DNA of 64,000 bases from Mycolicibacter algericus DSM 45454 (GTDB taxonomy: Bacteria > Actinomycetota > Actinomycetes > Mycobacteriales > Mycobacteriaceae): NCBI RefSeq assembly GCF_002086455.1, contig NZ_MVHC01000019.1, forward strand, positions 1 to 64,000, given 5' to 3'. Positions 10,000-19,680 of the stretch are shown here, one piece after another (within the stretch, counting starts at the first letter, position 1; each line of letters begins with the position of its first letter). The translations under genes were made by a program, and so were the position numbers. The notes under the pieces were generated by a model that searched no databases, was not told the DNA's origin, and saw nothing but the letters and a program-made list of their open reading frames with translations.

Positions 10000-11409
10000 C
10001 TAGCCCGCCCCGTCGAGCAGCAGCGACCACTGCGGGCCGTCCCCGGTGTCGGTGACGTCGATGCCGGCGTCTTTGAGCCTGCCGCGGATCTCGTCGGCCA
10101 GCTGCCAATCCCGTTCCGTGCGAGCGGTTTCCCGGCGTTGTAGTTCGGCACGCACCAGCACGTCGACCGCCGCCAGTGCCGCCGAGGTCTCGTCGCGCGA
10201 TTCCCACCGTTCGTCGAGCGGGTCGCAGCCCAGCACGTTCATCATGGCGCGGATGGCGCCGGCGGACGCCAGCGCGCCGTCGTGATCGCTGGCGTCGAGG
10301 GCCCGGTTGCCCTCCGCGCGGGCCCGGTGTACCTCGGCCAGCGCGATCGGCACCGAGAGGTCGTCGTCGAGCGCGGCGGCGAACCGGGGCGTCCAGGTGC
10401 CGACGGCCACCGCACCGGCCCGACTGCGCACCCGGTGCAGGAAGTCCTCGATGCCGACGTAGGCGTTGACGGCGTCGTGCAGGGCGGTCTCGGAGAACTC
10501 CAGCATCGAGCGGTAGTGCGCACTGCCCAGGTAGTAGCGCAGTTCGGCGGGCCGAACCCGTTGCAGCACCGCCGACATCGACAACACGTTGCCCAGCGAC
10601 TTGCTCATCTTCTCGCCACCGAGGGTGACCCAGCCGTTGTGCAGCCAGTAGTTGGCGAATCCGTCACCGGCGGCACGACTCTGAGCGATCTCGTTCTCGT
10701 GGTGCGGGAAAACGAGATCCATTCCACCGCAATGGATATCGAATTCGGGGCCGAGGTAGGTCCGAGCCATCGCCGAGCACTCCAGGTGCCAGCCGGGGCG
10801 GCCCCGGCCCCACGGCGTCGGCCAGCTGGGCTCGCCGGGCTTGGCGCCCTTCCACAGCGTGAAGTCACGCGGATCGCGTTTACCGGTGGCCGCACCCTCG
10901 CCCTGGTGCACGTCGTCGATCTTGTGACCGGACAGCTGACCGTATTCGGGATAGCTGAGCACGTCGAAATACACGTCGCCGCCGCCGGGATAGGCGTGGC
11001 CCGAGTCGATCAGCCGCTCGATCAGCTCGATCATCTGGGTGATGTGGCCGGTGGCACGCGGTTCGACCGACGGCGGCAGCACGCCCAGCGCGTCGTAGGC
11101 GGCGGTGAACTCCCGCTCGTAGGTGGCGGCCCACTCCCACCAGGGCCGGCCGGCCGCGGCGGCCTTGGTGAGGATCTTGTCATCGATGTCGGTCACGTTG
11201 CGAACGAAGGCGACGTCGTAGCCCCGGGCGGTCAGCCATCGGCGCAGCACATCGAACGCCACCCCGCTGCGGACGTGGCCGATGTGCGGCGGCGCCTGAA
11301 CGGTCGCGCCGCACAGGTAGATCGACACCTGACCGGGCCGCAGCGGGACAAAGTCACGCACGGCGCCGGTTGCCGTGTCGTGCAGTCGCAGGCTGGGGCG
11401 ATCGGTCAC
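10000..11409 (-). CDS. cysS: Cysteinyl-tRNA synthetase
   Basis: Class I aminoacyl-tRNA synthetase charging tRNA-Cys in the cytosol, 469 residues. The first zinc cysteine sits in YLCGA (C33), HIGH is at residues 42-45, and KMSKS at 267-271. The zinc site continues through WHLECSAM and [13 protein letters not shown]. The GTG start at 11409 is the first in frame after the divergent promoter region. It leads a co-directional set with the rRNA methyltransferase and GDPD genes. In M. tuberculosis ispF sits directly upstream; here a divergently transcribed secreted-protein gene separates them. Confidence 0.97.
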   Translation of the reverse strand: MTDRPSLRLHDTATGAVRDFVPLRPGQVSIYLCGATVQAPPHIGHVRSGVAFDVLRRWLTARGYDVAFVRNVTDIDDKILTKAAAAGRPWWEWAATYEREFTAAYDALGVLPPSVEPRATGHITQMIELIERLIDSGHAYPGGGDVYFDVLSYPEYGQLSGHKIDDVHQGEGAATGKRDPRDFTLWKGAKPGEPSWPTPWGRGRPGWHLECSAMARTYLGPEFDIHCGGMDLVFPHHENEIAQSRAAGDGFANYWLHNGWVTLGGEKMSKSLGNVLSMSAVLQRVRPAELRYYLGSAHYRSMLEFSETALHDAVNAYVGIEDFLHRVRSRAGAVAVGTWTPRFAAALDDDLSVPIALAEVHRARAEGNRALDASDHDGALASAGAIRAMMNVLGCDPLDERWESRDETSAALAAVDVLVRAELQRRETARTERDWQLADEIRGRLKDAGIDVTDTGDGPQWSLLLDGAG

Positions 11410-11500
11410 GACGGGCCAGCTTACCGGGCCGGTGGTGGGCGACCGGCGCGACCGCCGCTACCAGGTATTTCCCAGGAATCGATACTCACGACCGCATCGG

Positions 11501-11529
11501 TGGACAGGTGGTTACGGGTGGCATATATT
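11501..11529 (+). promoter_or_regulatory. Strong sigma-A-type promoter with predicted leaderless start
   Basis: TGGACA at 11501-11506 and TATATT at 11524-11529 are separated by exactly 17 bp. A start seven bases after the -10 box would be 11536, the G of the GTG start codon, which predicts a leaderless mRNA. There is no Shine-Dalgarno between the -10 and the GTG, which fits. Confidence 0.7.
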
Positions 11530-11535
11530 GCGGCA

Positions 11536-12219
11536 GTGAGTAAACGTCTGGTGGCAGTCTCCGGTGTGCTCCTGGCTGCGGCCACATTCGCGGGTACAGG
11601 GTTGGCGTACGCCGATGAGCCGACGCTGGCTGCAGAGCAGCAGGTGGCAGAGCAGCAGGCTGCAGCCGAGCAGCAGCAGCAGGTTGCCGAGCAGCACGCC
11701 GAGCAGGCCACCACCGCGGGTGCCACGACCGCCGGCGCCGGCGGCATGGGCGCCTCCATCGGCAGCTCGATGGCGATGATGGGCCCGATGATGGCGATGT
11801 ACGCGCCCATGATGCTCGCACCCATGCTGATGTCGGGTGTGACCAGTCTCGTCGGGGGAGCCCCGGCCACCGGCGCGGAGGCCGCTTCGGCCGCGGCTAC
11901 GGATTTCGCCGGTTCGGCGGCGGCCACCGACGCCTGGGGCCTGGCGGCTCCGATCGCCAGTGACCTGGCCAATCTCGACCTGACCCTCGACCCTGACTTG
12001 CTGGCGGGCGCGGCTACGGACGTCGGCACCGACCTGGTCACCGGCTTGCCGCTCGACGTGCCGTTCGACGCATCGGTGCCCGACATCGACCCGTCCTTGG
12101 TGCTCGACTCGCTGGGCGACGCGGTGGTGCCAGGTCTCGCCGATGCCGGCGTGAACATCGGTAGCGAGGTCGCCGGCACCGGCGTGTGCGTGGGCCTCGC
12201 CCTGATCGGTTTGTGCTAG
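11536..12219 (+). CDS. Secreted Gln/Ala- and Met-rich protein of unknown function
   Basis: A 227-residue protein not recognised as a named family. Residues 1-26 form a classic signal peptide ending in GTGLAYA before DEPT. Next comes a low-complexity Gln/Glu/Ala stretch (about residues 31-58) that could form a coiled coil, then a glycine-rich turn and a very methionine-rich hydrophobic stretch, including MAMMGPMMAMYAPMMLAPML. The C-terminal half is acidic, Asp/Leu/Pro-rich, and ends with a two-cysteine tail (TGVCVGLALIGLC). The gene is inserted between cysS and ispF, opposite in strand to both, with its own good promoter. It could be a cell-surface or PE-like exported protein; function unknown. 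Confidence 0.75.
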   Translation: MSKRLVAVSGVLLAAATFAGTGLAYADEPTLAAEQQVAEQQAAAEQQQQVAEQHAEQATTAGATTAGAGGMGASIGSSMAMMGPMMAMYAPMMLAPMLMSGVTSLVGGAPATGAEAASAAATDFAGSAAATDAWGLAAPIASDLANLDLTLDPDLLAGAATDVGTDLVTGLPLDVPFDASVPDIDPSLVLDSLGDAVVPGLADAGVNIGSEVAGTGVCVGLALIGLC

Positions 12220-12235
12220 CCGATCCTCGAAGGAA

Positions 12236-12712
12236 CTAGCCCGGCACCACCAGCGCGGTGGCGACCGCCGCCAGCCCCTCACCGCGGCCGGTCAGCCCGA
12301 GCCCGTCGGTGGTGGTCGCCGACACCGATACCGGCGCCCCCAGCAGTTCGGACAGCAGTTGTTGCGCCTCGGCGCGGCGCGGCCCCACCTTCGGCCGGTT
12401 CCCGATGACCTGCACCGCGGCATTGCCGACAGTGAATCCGCTCTCGCCGAGCAACCCGCGCACATGGCCGAGCATCACGGCCCCCGTTACCCCGGCCCAG
12501 CGCGGCTCGTCGACGCCGAACACCGTGCCCAGGTCCCCCAACCCTGCCGCCGACAGCAGCGCGTCACACAGCGCGTGCACGGCCACATCGCCGTCGGAGT
12601 GCCCGGCGCAGCCGTCGGCGTCGGGAAACAGCAACCCCAGCAGCCAGCAGGGCCGTCCCGGCTCGATGGGATGCACATCGGTGGCCACCCCGACCCGCGG
12701 CAGCGCGCTCAC
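12236..12712 (-). CDS. ispF: 2-C-methyl-D-erythritol 2,4-cyclodiphosphate synthase IspF
   Basis: The fifth enzyme of the MEP isoprenoid pathway, 158 residues, forming a trimer that cyclises CDP-methylerythritol phosphate. Metal ligands appear in ATDVHPIE (D12, H14). The signature [20 protein letters not shown] follows, and the C-terminal [14 protein letters not shown] completes the active site shared between subunits. The GTG start overlaps the ispD stop as GTGA, so the two are translationally coupled and supply the same pathway. Confidence 0.97.
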   Translation of the reverse strand: MSALPRVGVATDVHPIEPGRPCWLLGLLFPDADGCAGHSDGDVAVHALCDALLSAAGLGDLGTVFGVDEPRWAGVTGAVMLGHVRGLLGESGFTVGNAAVQVIGNRPKVGPRRAEAQQLLSELLGAPVSVSATTTDGLGLTGRGEGLAAVATALVVPG

Positions 12713-13374
12713 CGGTTCAGCACCGCCTCGGCGAGCACCGCGTCCAATGCGGTGGTGATCTTGAAGGCCAGCGGGTCGCCGTCGACGATCTGGACCTGGC
12801 CGCCGATGTGCTCGACCATCGAGGCGTCGTCGGTGAACTCGGTGCCCGCGCCGGCCTGCTGATAGGCCCGCAACAGCAGGTCCGCCGCGAACCCCTGCGG
12901 TGTCTGCACCGCCCGCAGGCCGGCCCGCTCCGGGGTTCCCAGCACCACCCCGTTGGCGTCGACGGCCTTGATGGTGTCGGGCACCGGCAACGCGGGAACC
13001 ACCGCCCGTTGCCCGGCGTGCAGCGCCTCGACCACCCGGACCACCAGGTCCACCGGGGTCAACGGTCGTGCGGCATCGTGGACCAATACGAAGTCGGGTT
13101 CGCCGGCACTCGCCAGCGCCAGGCGAACCGATTCGACGCGGTTCTCACCGCCGGCGACAACCATGGCTTTACTGCCCAGGATCAGTTTGGCCTCGTCGGT
13201 GCGGTCCGGCGGTACCGCGACCACCACTTGATCGACGACGCCGGATTCCCGCAAGACCGCCACGGTGCGCTCGACCAGGGTCTGCCCGCCGAGCAGAAAG
13301 AACGCCTTGGGAATCCCGGCGCCGAGCCGAACACCCGAACCCGCGGCCGGAACCACGGCAACTGTGCTTGCCAC
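12709..13374 (-). CDS. ispD: 2-C-methyl-D-erythritol 4-phosphate cytidylyltransferase IspD
   Basis: The third enzyme of the MEP pathway; it couples CTP to methylerythritol phosphate. The product is 221 residues. The nucleotide-binding signature [17 protein letters not shown] is at the N-terminus, followed by [12 protein letters not shown] and the C-terminal [12 protein letters not shown]. The GTG at 13374 gives the family length. It lies 14 bp downstream of the carD stop and overlaps ispF, forming carD-ispD-ispF as in other mycobacteria. Confidence 0.96.
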   Translation of the reverse strand: MASTVAVVPAAGSGVRLGAGIPKAFFLLGGQTLVERTVAVLRESGVVDQVVVAVPPDRTDEAKLILGSKAMVVAGGENRVESVRLALASAGEPDFVLVHDAARPLTPVDLVVRVVEALHAGQRAVVPALPVPDTIKAVDANGVVLGTPERAGLRAVQTPQGFAADLLLRAYQQAGAGTEFTDDASMVEHIGGQVQIVDGDPLAFKITTALDAVLAEAVLNR

Positions 13375-13388
13375 CGATACTCCGGTGG

Positions 13389-14146
<758 letters not shown>

Positions 14147-14683
14147 GTGAACCGGTTCAACAGGGTCGTCACCGCGTTGGCCGTCGCCGCGGCACTCGCC
14201 GGTTGCGGCACCGGCCAGATCTCCCAGTCCGCCGACCAGGCGCCCGCGGTCAACGGCACCTCGGCGACCGTCGGGGATCTGGCACTGCGTGACGTGCGCA
14301 TCCAGGCCGCGCAGGACGGTGACGCGCTCGAGGCCGGCCAGACGGTCGATTTGCTGTTCGTCGCCACCAACCAGTCGACGGACACCGGCGAGGAGCTCAC
14401 CGGAATCAGCAGCTCGATTGGGAAGGTGTCGGTGGTCGGCGGCAGGTCGGTGCCCGCCGGCGGCGTCCTGGTGGTCAGCGCCCCGGCCGGCCCGGACTTG
14501 CCCACGGCGCCCGCCTCCAAGGCACTGTCCGAGGTCAGCAACGCCAGCACCGCAGCGGCCACGGTGACGCTGGACAAGGCGATCTCCAACGGGCTGACCT
14601 ACGACTTCACGTTCGACTTCAAGAACGCGGGCCCCGTCCGCATCGCCGTGCCGATCTCGGCCGGCGTACTTTCGCACCACTGA
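14147..14683 (+). CDS. lpqE: Lipoprotein LpqE
   Basis: A 178-residue exported lipoprotein. The signal peptide runs to the lipobox LAGC near residue 22 (AAALAGCGTG), where the cysteine is expected to be lipidated. The mature part is a compact beta-rich domain resembling PCuAC-like copper chaperones in layout (SSSIGKVSVVGG, ISNGLTYDFTFDF), but I see no metal-binding His/Met cluster. GTG 14147 has a perfect AGGAGG seven bases upstream. Position between carD and radA matches M. tuberculosis lpqE. Role not established. Confidence 0.88.
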   Translation: MNRFNRVVTALAVAAALAGCGTGQISQSADQAPAVNGTSATVGDLALRDVRIQAAQDGDALEAGQTVDLLFVATNQSTDTGEELTGISSSIGKVSVVGGRSVPAGGVLVVSAPAGPDLPTAPASKALSEVSNASTAAATVTLDKAISNGLTYDFTFDFKNAGPVRIAVPISAGVLSHH

Positions 14684-14734
14684 CCGACCGCGTCGCCGGC
14701 GCTCGCTGTCGGACCCAGCGGATACCGTCAGCGG

Positions 14735-16150
14735 GTGGCCAGAACCTCCAAGGCGCGTTCGCTGTACCGCTGTTCAGAGTGCGGGAACACCTGCGCGAAA
14801 TGGCTGGGGCGTTGCCCCGAGTGCGGTAGTTGGGGCGGCATCGACCCGGTGGCGGAGTCGACGGTGCCGCCGAACGGCCTGCGGCCTGCCGCACCGGCCC
14901 GGCCCGCGGTCCCGATCAGCTCCATCGCGCCCGGTAGCGCGCGCCACCAGCAGACCGGTGTGGCCGAACTCGACCGGGTGCTCGGCGGCGGGGTGGTCTC
15001 CGGCTCGGTCACGTTGCTCGCCGGCGACCCCGGCGTGGGCAAGTCCACGCTGCTGCTCGAGGTCGCCCACCGTTGGGCGCTCGCGGGGCGGCGGGCGCTG
15101 TACGTCTCCGGAGAAGAGTCCGGCGGGCAGATCCGGTTGCGTGCCGAGCGCACCGGCTGCAGCCACGACGAGATCTACCTGGCCGCCGAGTCAGACCTGC
15201 AGACTGTGTTGGGCCACATCGAGGCGGTGCGGCCGACGCTGGTGGTGGTCGATTCGGTGCAGACCATCGCCGCCGCCGACACCGACGGGGTGGCCGGCGG
15301 GGTCACCCAGGTGCGTGCTGTCACGGCCGCGCTGACCGCGGCCGCCAAGGCCGGCGACGTGGCGCTGATCCTGGTCGGTCATGTCACCAAGGACGGTGCG
15401 ATCGCCGGCCCGCGTTCGCTGGAACACCTCGTCGACGTGGTGCTGCATTTCGACGGCGACCGAAACTCGGTGCTGCGGATGGTGCGGGCCGTGAAGAACC
15501 GCTTCGGGGCCACCGACGAGGTAGGCTGTTTTCTGCTGTGCGACAGCGGCATCGAAGGGGTCGCCGACCCGTCCGGGCTGTTCCTGGAACAGCGCAGCGA
15601 ACCGGTGCCCGGCACCGCGATCACCGTCGCGCTGGACGGCAAGCGACCGTTGATCGGCGAGGTGCAGGCGCTGCTGGCGAACCCGGCCGGCGGGTCGCCG
15701 CGCCGGGCGGTCAGCGGCATCGACCACGCGCGCGCCGCCATGATCACCGCGGTGCTCGACAAGCACGCCAAGCTGCCGGTCGGGGCCGCCGACATCTACC
15801 TGTCCACGGTGGGCGGTATGCGATTGACCGATCCGTCCACGGATCTGGCCGTCGCCATCGCGCTGGCATCGGCCTACGCGGGACTGCCGCTGCCGGCGAC
15901 CACGGTGGTGGTCGGTGAGGTGGGCTTGGCCGGCGACCTGCGTCCGATCAGCGGCATGGACCGCCGGCTGGCCGAGGCGGCCCGGCTGGGGTTCACCACC
16001 GCGCTGACACCTCCCGGCGCCCCGGCCACCGTGGGTGAGCTGCGCACGGTGGCGGCCGCCAATATCGTTGCGGCGCTTCACCACCTGGTCGACATCGCCG
16101 ACCATGGCGCGGGTCTGCGCCCGCCGCCTCGGTTGCTGGATCGATCCTGA
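14735..16150 (+). CDS. radA: DNA repair protein RadA (Sms)
   Basis: A RecA-like branch-migration ATPase/helicase acting in recombinational repair, 471 residues. The N-terminal zinc finger uses C13, C16, C27 and C30 (CSEC...CPEC). Walker A is GDPGVGKST near residue 97, the RadA-specific KNRFG motif sits in [12 protein letters not shown], and a Lon-like C-terminal domain follows ([20 protein letters not shown]). In other mycobacteria the c-di-AMP synthase gene disA follows immediately on the same strand. Here only 15 bp separate the radA stop from the convergent next gene, so disA is absent from this locus. Confidence 0.97.
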   Translation: MARTSKARSLYRCSECGNTCAKWLGRCPECGSWGGIDPVAESTVPPNGLRPAAPARPAVPISSIAPGSARHQQTGVAELDRVLGGGVVSGSVTLLAGDPGVGKSTLLLEVAHRWALAGRRALYVSGEESGGQIRLRAERTGCSHDEIYLAAESDLQTVLGHIEAVRPTLVVVDSVQTIAAADTDGVAGGVTQVRAVTAALTAAAKAGDVALILVGHVTKDGAIAGPRSLEHLVDVVLHFDGDRNSVLRMVRAVKNRFGATDEVGCFLLCDSGIEGVADPSGLFLEQRSEPVPGTAITVALDGKRPLIGEVQALLANPAGGSPRRAVSGIDHARAAMITAVLDKHAKLPVGAADIYLSTVGGMRLTDPSTDLAVAIALASAYAGLPLPATTVVVGEVGLAGDLRPISGMDRRLAEAARLGFTTALTPPGAPATVGELRTVAAANIVAALHHLVDIADHGAGLRPPPRLLDRS

Positions 16151-16165
16151 CGCCCCGGCGGCGCC

Positions 16166-16927
16166 TTAGTTGCCCGGCGGCGCTTCCGGCATCGGAAGGT
16201 GGTCGATCGGCGGCGGCGGGGCATCCGGCGCGGGCTCGGTCAGCATGAACGGCACCGTCGCGGACCGCAGATTGCCCAGTTGAACCACCAGGTTGTAGGT
16301 GCCCGGGCCGATCGGCTGTCGCGGCAGTGGACATTGCGGCGCTGAACCCATTCCGGTCCAGGTCACCGTGGTCGTCACCTGCTCGCCGGGATCGAAGGTC
16401 TTCACCAGGGTCTCGTTCGACGGCGCGCAGTCCAGGTTCGACCACAGCCGCTGGTTGTCCAGCGAGTAGACGTAGGCGGCCAACACCGCTGCCCCCACGT
16501 CCCGCTTGCAGGCGACCAGGCCGATGTTGGTGACCACCATGGTGAACTGCGGCTGCTCACCCACCGTGTACTGCGGCCCGGTGATGCCCTTGACCGCCAG
16601 CGTCGAGTCGGGGCAGTCGTCGCCCTCCTTGAGCACCGGCGGCGGGATCACCGCCGCGGTCGGGGTCGGGGCCGGCGGGGGAGCCTCCTCGGCGGGCGGC
16701 ACGACGGGCGTCTTGGCCTCTTCGGCCGGCGCGCCCGGCGGCTTGGCTTGCTGCGTGGCGGTCGTCTTCTTCCCGTCGGCGTTCTCGGCGCCCGCGCTGC
16801 TGTTCACGACAGCGAAGATGATGGCCGCCACCACCGCGATCACCGCGACCGCGATGCCCAGCGCCAGTCCCCGGCGTCGCCAGTAGATCTGCGAAGGCAG
16901 CGGACCCTGCGGTTCTAAATCGAGCAC
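16166..16927 (-). CDS. Membrane-anchored protein with Pro-rich linker (Rv3587c-like)
   Basis: A 253-residue protein. One transmembrane segment (about residues 23-43) follows a short cytoplasmic start. Then comes a Pro/Ala/Glu-rich linker (about 55-100) and an extracytoplasmic domain of about 120 residues with cysteines at EGDDCPD, GLVACKRD, NLDCAPS and PQCPLP, which could form two disulfides. The tail is proline-rich. It matches Rv3587c by position and organisation. No enzymatic motif is seen; an immunoglobulin-like surface domain is plausible. GTG start at 16927. Confidence 0.8.
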   Translation of the reverse strand: MLDLEPQGPLPSQIYWRRRGLALGIAVAVIAVVAAIIFAVVNSSAGAENADGKKTTATQQAKPPGAPAEEAKTPVVPPAEEAPPPAPTPTAAVIPPPVLKEGDDCPDSTLAVKGITGPQYTVGEQPQFTMVVTNIGLVACKRDVGAAVLAAYVYSLDNQRLWSNLDCAPSNETLVKTFDPGEQVTTTVTWTGMGSAPQCPLPRQPIGPGTYNLVVQLGNLRSATVPFMLTEPAPDAPPPPIDHLPMPEAPPGN

Positions 16928-17057
16928 GTTCTCACGGTAGGACGTGCTCAGGCAGAGTTGTCCGACCCTTCACGGCGTGTCGTTGCCGCATTGTGACCTC
17001 GCCCGAGTATTCGGACCACCGCCGGTGGCCCGCCCGACCGAGATGTCCCGGGGACAG

Positions 17058-17690
17058 CTACGACTCTTCGCCGATGTCGCCGAGGTGGTCGCGGACCTGC
17101 ACCCGCCCGTCGGCCAGGTGGTAGGTGGCGCCCACGATCGCCAGCGTCCCGGCCTCGACCTGCTCGGCGATGACGGTCGACCGGGTCGCTAGTTGCCGCA
17201 CGGTCTCGTTGACGTGGCAGGTCTCAAACTCATCGATGCTGCGCAGGCCTTCGCGCCGGCCGACCAGGATCGACGAGGCCACCCGTTCGGCGATATCACG
17301 CAGGTAGCCGCCTGGTACGGCACCGTCGTCGAGAGCGGCCAGCGCGGCCTTGACCGCCCCGCAGCTGTCGTGACCGAGCACCACAATCAGCGGCACGTCA
17401 AGCACCGCCACCCCGAACTCGATGGAACCCAGCACCGCTGCATCGATGACATGGCCGGCGGTGCGGACCACGAACATGTCGCCCAGGCCCTGATCGAAGA
17501 TAATTTCGGCCGCGACCCTGCTGTCGCCGCAACCGAACACCACCGCGGTCGGCTTCTGGCCGTCGGCCAGCGCGGCGCGACGCGCGACGTCCTGGCTGGG
17601 ATGGAGGGGTTCGCCGGCGACGAAGCGCTCGTTACCCTCCTTGAGTGCCTTCCATGCGGATATCGGGTTGGAGTTGGGCATATCCGACAT
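17058..17690 (-). CDS. canB: Beta-class carbonic anhydrase CanB
   Basis: Zinc enzyme interconverting CO2 and bicarbonate, cytosolic, about 210 residues. The zinc ligands and activating pair appear in FGCGDSRVAAE (Cys, Asp, Arg) and LGHDSCGAV (His, Cys). The sequence closely follows M. tuberculosis CanB from PNSNPISAWKALKEGNERF onward. Starts at ATG 17690 and ATG 17681 are both plausible; neither has a strong Shine-Dalgarno. The open frame extends to 17906, but that part overlaps the start of divergent mutY and lacks family similarity. Confidence 0.95.
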   Translation of the reverse strand: MSDMPNSNPISAWKALKEGNERFVAGEPLHPSQDVARRAALADGQKPTAVVFGCGDSRVAAEIIFDQGLGDMFVVRTAGHVIDAAVLGSIEFGVAVLDVPLIVVLGHDSCGAVKAALAALDDGAVPGGYLRDIAERVASSILVGRREGLRSIDEFETCHVNETVRQLATRSTVIAEQVEAGTLAIVGATYHLADGRVQVRDHLGDIGEES

Positions 17691-17706
17691 TGTGCACGGC
17701 GGACCG

Positions 17707-18606
17707 ATGACCGTCGACGCCGGTGACCTACTCGGCTGGTTCGATTCCGCCGAACGGGATCTGCCGTGGCGGGCGGTCGGGGTGTCACCGTGGCAGATCC
17801 TGGTCAGCGAGTTCATGTTGCAGCAGACCCCGGTCGCGCGGGTGCTGCCGATCTGGACCGACTGGGTGGCGCGTTGGCCCACACCGTCGGCGACAGCCGC
17901 CGCCACCCCCGCGGACGTGTTGCGGGCCTGGGGAAAGCTGGGCTATCCGCGCCGGGCCAAGCGACTGCACGAATGCGCAGTCACGATCGCCCGGGACTTC
18001 GCCGACGTGGTCCCCGACGACGTCGAGACCCTGGAGCAACTGCCCGGGATCGGCAGCTACACCGCGCGGGCGGTGGCCTGCTTCGCCTATCGCAAACCGG
18101 TCCCGGTGGTGGACACCAATGTGCGCCGGGTGGTGGCCCGGGCCGTGCACGGACGTGCCGATGCGGCGGGCCCGTCGGCGAAGCGCGACCACGCCGATGT
18201 CGCCGCACTGCTGCCCGATGGCGCTCGGGCAGCCCGGTTCTCGGCGGCCCTGATGGAACTCGGGGCGCTGGTGTGCACGGCCCGCACCCCGCGCTGCGAC
18301 AGCTGTCCGCTGCGCGAGCACTGCCGCTGGCGGCTGGCCGGCTCACCGTCAGCCGACGGCCCCAGGCGGCCCGTCCAACGCTATGCCGGCACTGATCGGC
18401 AGGTGCGTGGGCGCCTGCTGGATGTGTTGCGAGACAACGAATTCTCGGTCACACGGGCCGACCTCGACGTGGCGTGGCCGGTGGATCCGGTGCAGCGCGA
18501 ACGTGCACTGGCCTCACTGCTGGACGACGGCCTGGTGGAACAGCTCGCCGACGGCCGCTTCGCGCTGCCCGGTCAGGAGAGAAACGACTCGACGGCCTCG
18601 CGGTAG
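17707..18606 (+). CDS. mutY: A/G-specific adenine DNA glycosylase MutY
   Basis: Removes adenine mispaired with 8-oxoguanine. The product is 299 residues. Catalytic glutamate region: EFMLQQTPVARV. Helix-hairpin-helix: LPGIGSYTARAV, followed by the catalytic aspartate in VVDTNVRRVV. The [4Fe-4S] cluster spacing C-x6-C-x2-C-x5-C is complete in CTARTPRCDSCPLREHC. The C-terminal part is short compared with E. coli MutY, as in other mycobacteria. It diverges from canB with a 16-bp gap, and its 3' end overlaps the convergent hydrolase gene by 34 bp. Confidence 0.96.
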   Translation: MTVDAGDLLGWFDSAERDLPWRAVGVSPWQILVSEFMLQQTPVARVLPIWTDWVARWPTPSATAAATPADVLRAWGKLGYPRRAKRLHECAVTIARDFADVVPDDVETLEQLPGIGSYTARAVACFAYRKPVPVVDTNVRRVVARAVHGRADAAGPSAKRDHADVAALLPDGARAARFSAALMELGALVCTARTPRCDSCPLREHCRWRLAGSPSADGPRRPVQRYAGTDRQVRGRLLDVLRDNEFSVTRADLDVAWPVDPVQRERALASLLDDGLVEQLADGRFALPGQERNDSTASR

Positions 18607-19343
18607 GTCTGCGGCGCCTCGTCGTGCACCAGGTGGCCGGCGTCCGGGACGTGCAAATAGCTGCTCTGGGCGGCGATGCGGTGCATTTCGCGCATCTGGC
18701 CGGCGGGTGTCACCGAGTTACCGGCCTCGATCAACAATGTCGCGCAGCGCACCTGCTGCCACTGGTCCCAGTAGTCGCGGGTGCCCCACTCGGCGGCGAT
18801 CTGCACCCACCGCTCGGGCCGGCCGTGCAGCCGCCAGCCGGTAGCGGTGCGGTCGAAGGCCTCCAGGAAGTACCGCCCGGCGACGTCGCCGAACTCCTCG
18901 ATCACCTGCTCGGCACGGGTGTATTCGACCGGCAGAGCATGAACCCAGGGCTCCCACGGGCCGGTGGTACGGCCCCGGAAGTCCGGTGCCATGTCCTCCA
19001 CCACCAGCGCGGAGATCAGCTCGGGCCGACTGGCCGCCAGGCACCAGGCGTGCAACGCGCCCATCGAGTGGCCGACCAGGCGGACCGGACACGGCAGCTG
19101 CTCGACGGCGGCGGCCAGGTCGGCAACGAACCGTTCGGTGGCGATCGGGTACGGGTCGGCGACGTCGCGACCGCGATGCCACGGCGCGTCGTAGGTGTAG
19201 ACCGCCCCCAGCCGGCTGAGCCAGGGCAGTTGCCGCGGCCAGGTGCTGCCGCGACCCATCAGGCCGTGCACCAACACCAGCGGTGCGCCGTGTCCGCCGC
19301 GATAGGTCAGCAGCTCGCTCGAGGGGGTGTCCACCCGGGGCAC
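18573..19343 (-). CDS. Alpha/beta-hydrolase (Rv3591c-like)
   Basis: A 256-residue serine hydrolase. The oxyanion loop is LVHGLMGRGS, the nucleophile elbow GHSMGAL lies near residue 92, an acid is likely in the second half (VEDMAPD or later), and the catalytic histidine is in PDAGHLVHDEAP near the C-terminus. No signal peptide. Substrate unknown; esterase, lipase-like or haloperoxidase-like activity is possible. GTG start at 19343, diverging from mhuD with a 15-bp gap. The PE_PGRS gene that I recall between mutY and this gene in M. tuberculosis is absent. Confidence 0.88.
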   Translation of the reverse strand: MPRVDTPSSELLTYRGGHGAPLVLVHGLMGRGSTWPRQLPWLSRLGAVYTYDAPWHRGRDVADPYPIATERFVADLAAAVEQLPCPVRLVGHSMGALHAWCLAASRPELISALVVEDMAPDFRGRTTGPWEPWVHALPVEYTRAEQVIEEFGDVAGRYFLEAFDRTATGWRLHGRPERWVQIAAEWGTRDYWDQWQQVRCATLLIEAGNSVTPAGQMREMHRIAAQSSYLHVPDAGHLVHDEAPQTYREAVESFLS

Positions 19344-19358
19344 GGTAGCCTAGGCCAC

Positions 19359-19676
19359 ATGTCCGTGGTCAAGATCAATGCAATCGAGGTGCCCGCCGAC
19401 GCCGGCCCGGAGCTGGAGAACCGGTTCGCCCACCGTGCGCATGCGGTGGAGAACCAGCCCGGTTTTCTCGGCTTCCAGCTGCTGCGGCCGGTCAAGGGGG
19501 AAGACCGCTACTTCGTGGTGACGCACTGGGAGTCCGACGAGGCCTTCCAGGCGTGGGCTCAGGGCCCCGCCGTCGAAGCACACGCCGGGCAGCGGGCCAA
19601 GCCGGTGGCGACCGGTGCGTCGTTGCTGGAGTTCGAGGTCGTGCTGGACGTGGCCGGAACCGCCTCCCAGGCCTAG
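19359..19676 (+). CDS. mhuD: Heme-degrading monooxygenase MhuD
   Basis: IsdG-type heme oxygenase that opens heme to mycobilins and frees iron in the cytosol. It is 105 residues, the exact length of M. tuberculosis MhuD. The three key residues are in place: N7 (SVVKINA), W66 (EAFQAWAQ) and the heme-ligand H75 (VEAHAGQRA). It is followed by lpqF after 4 bp. No IdeR-type iron box was recognised upstream in the 15 bp shared with the divergent hydrolase gene. Confidence 0.97.
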   Translation: MSVVKINAIEVPADAGPELENRFAHRAHAVENQPGFLGFQLLRPVKGEDRYFVVTHWESDEAFQAWAQGPAVEAHAGQRAKPVATGASLLEFEVVLDVAGTASQA

Positions 19677-19680
19677 CTCG

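Noticed and set aside
17691..17906. Longer N-terminus of canB reaching 17906
   Set aside because: The extra residues overlap the mutY start, have no family similarity, and would exceed the usual carbonic anhydrase length by about 70 residues.
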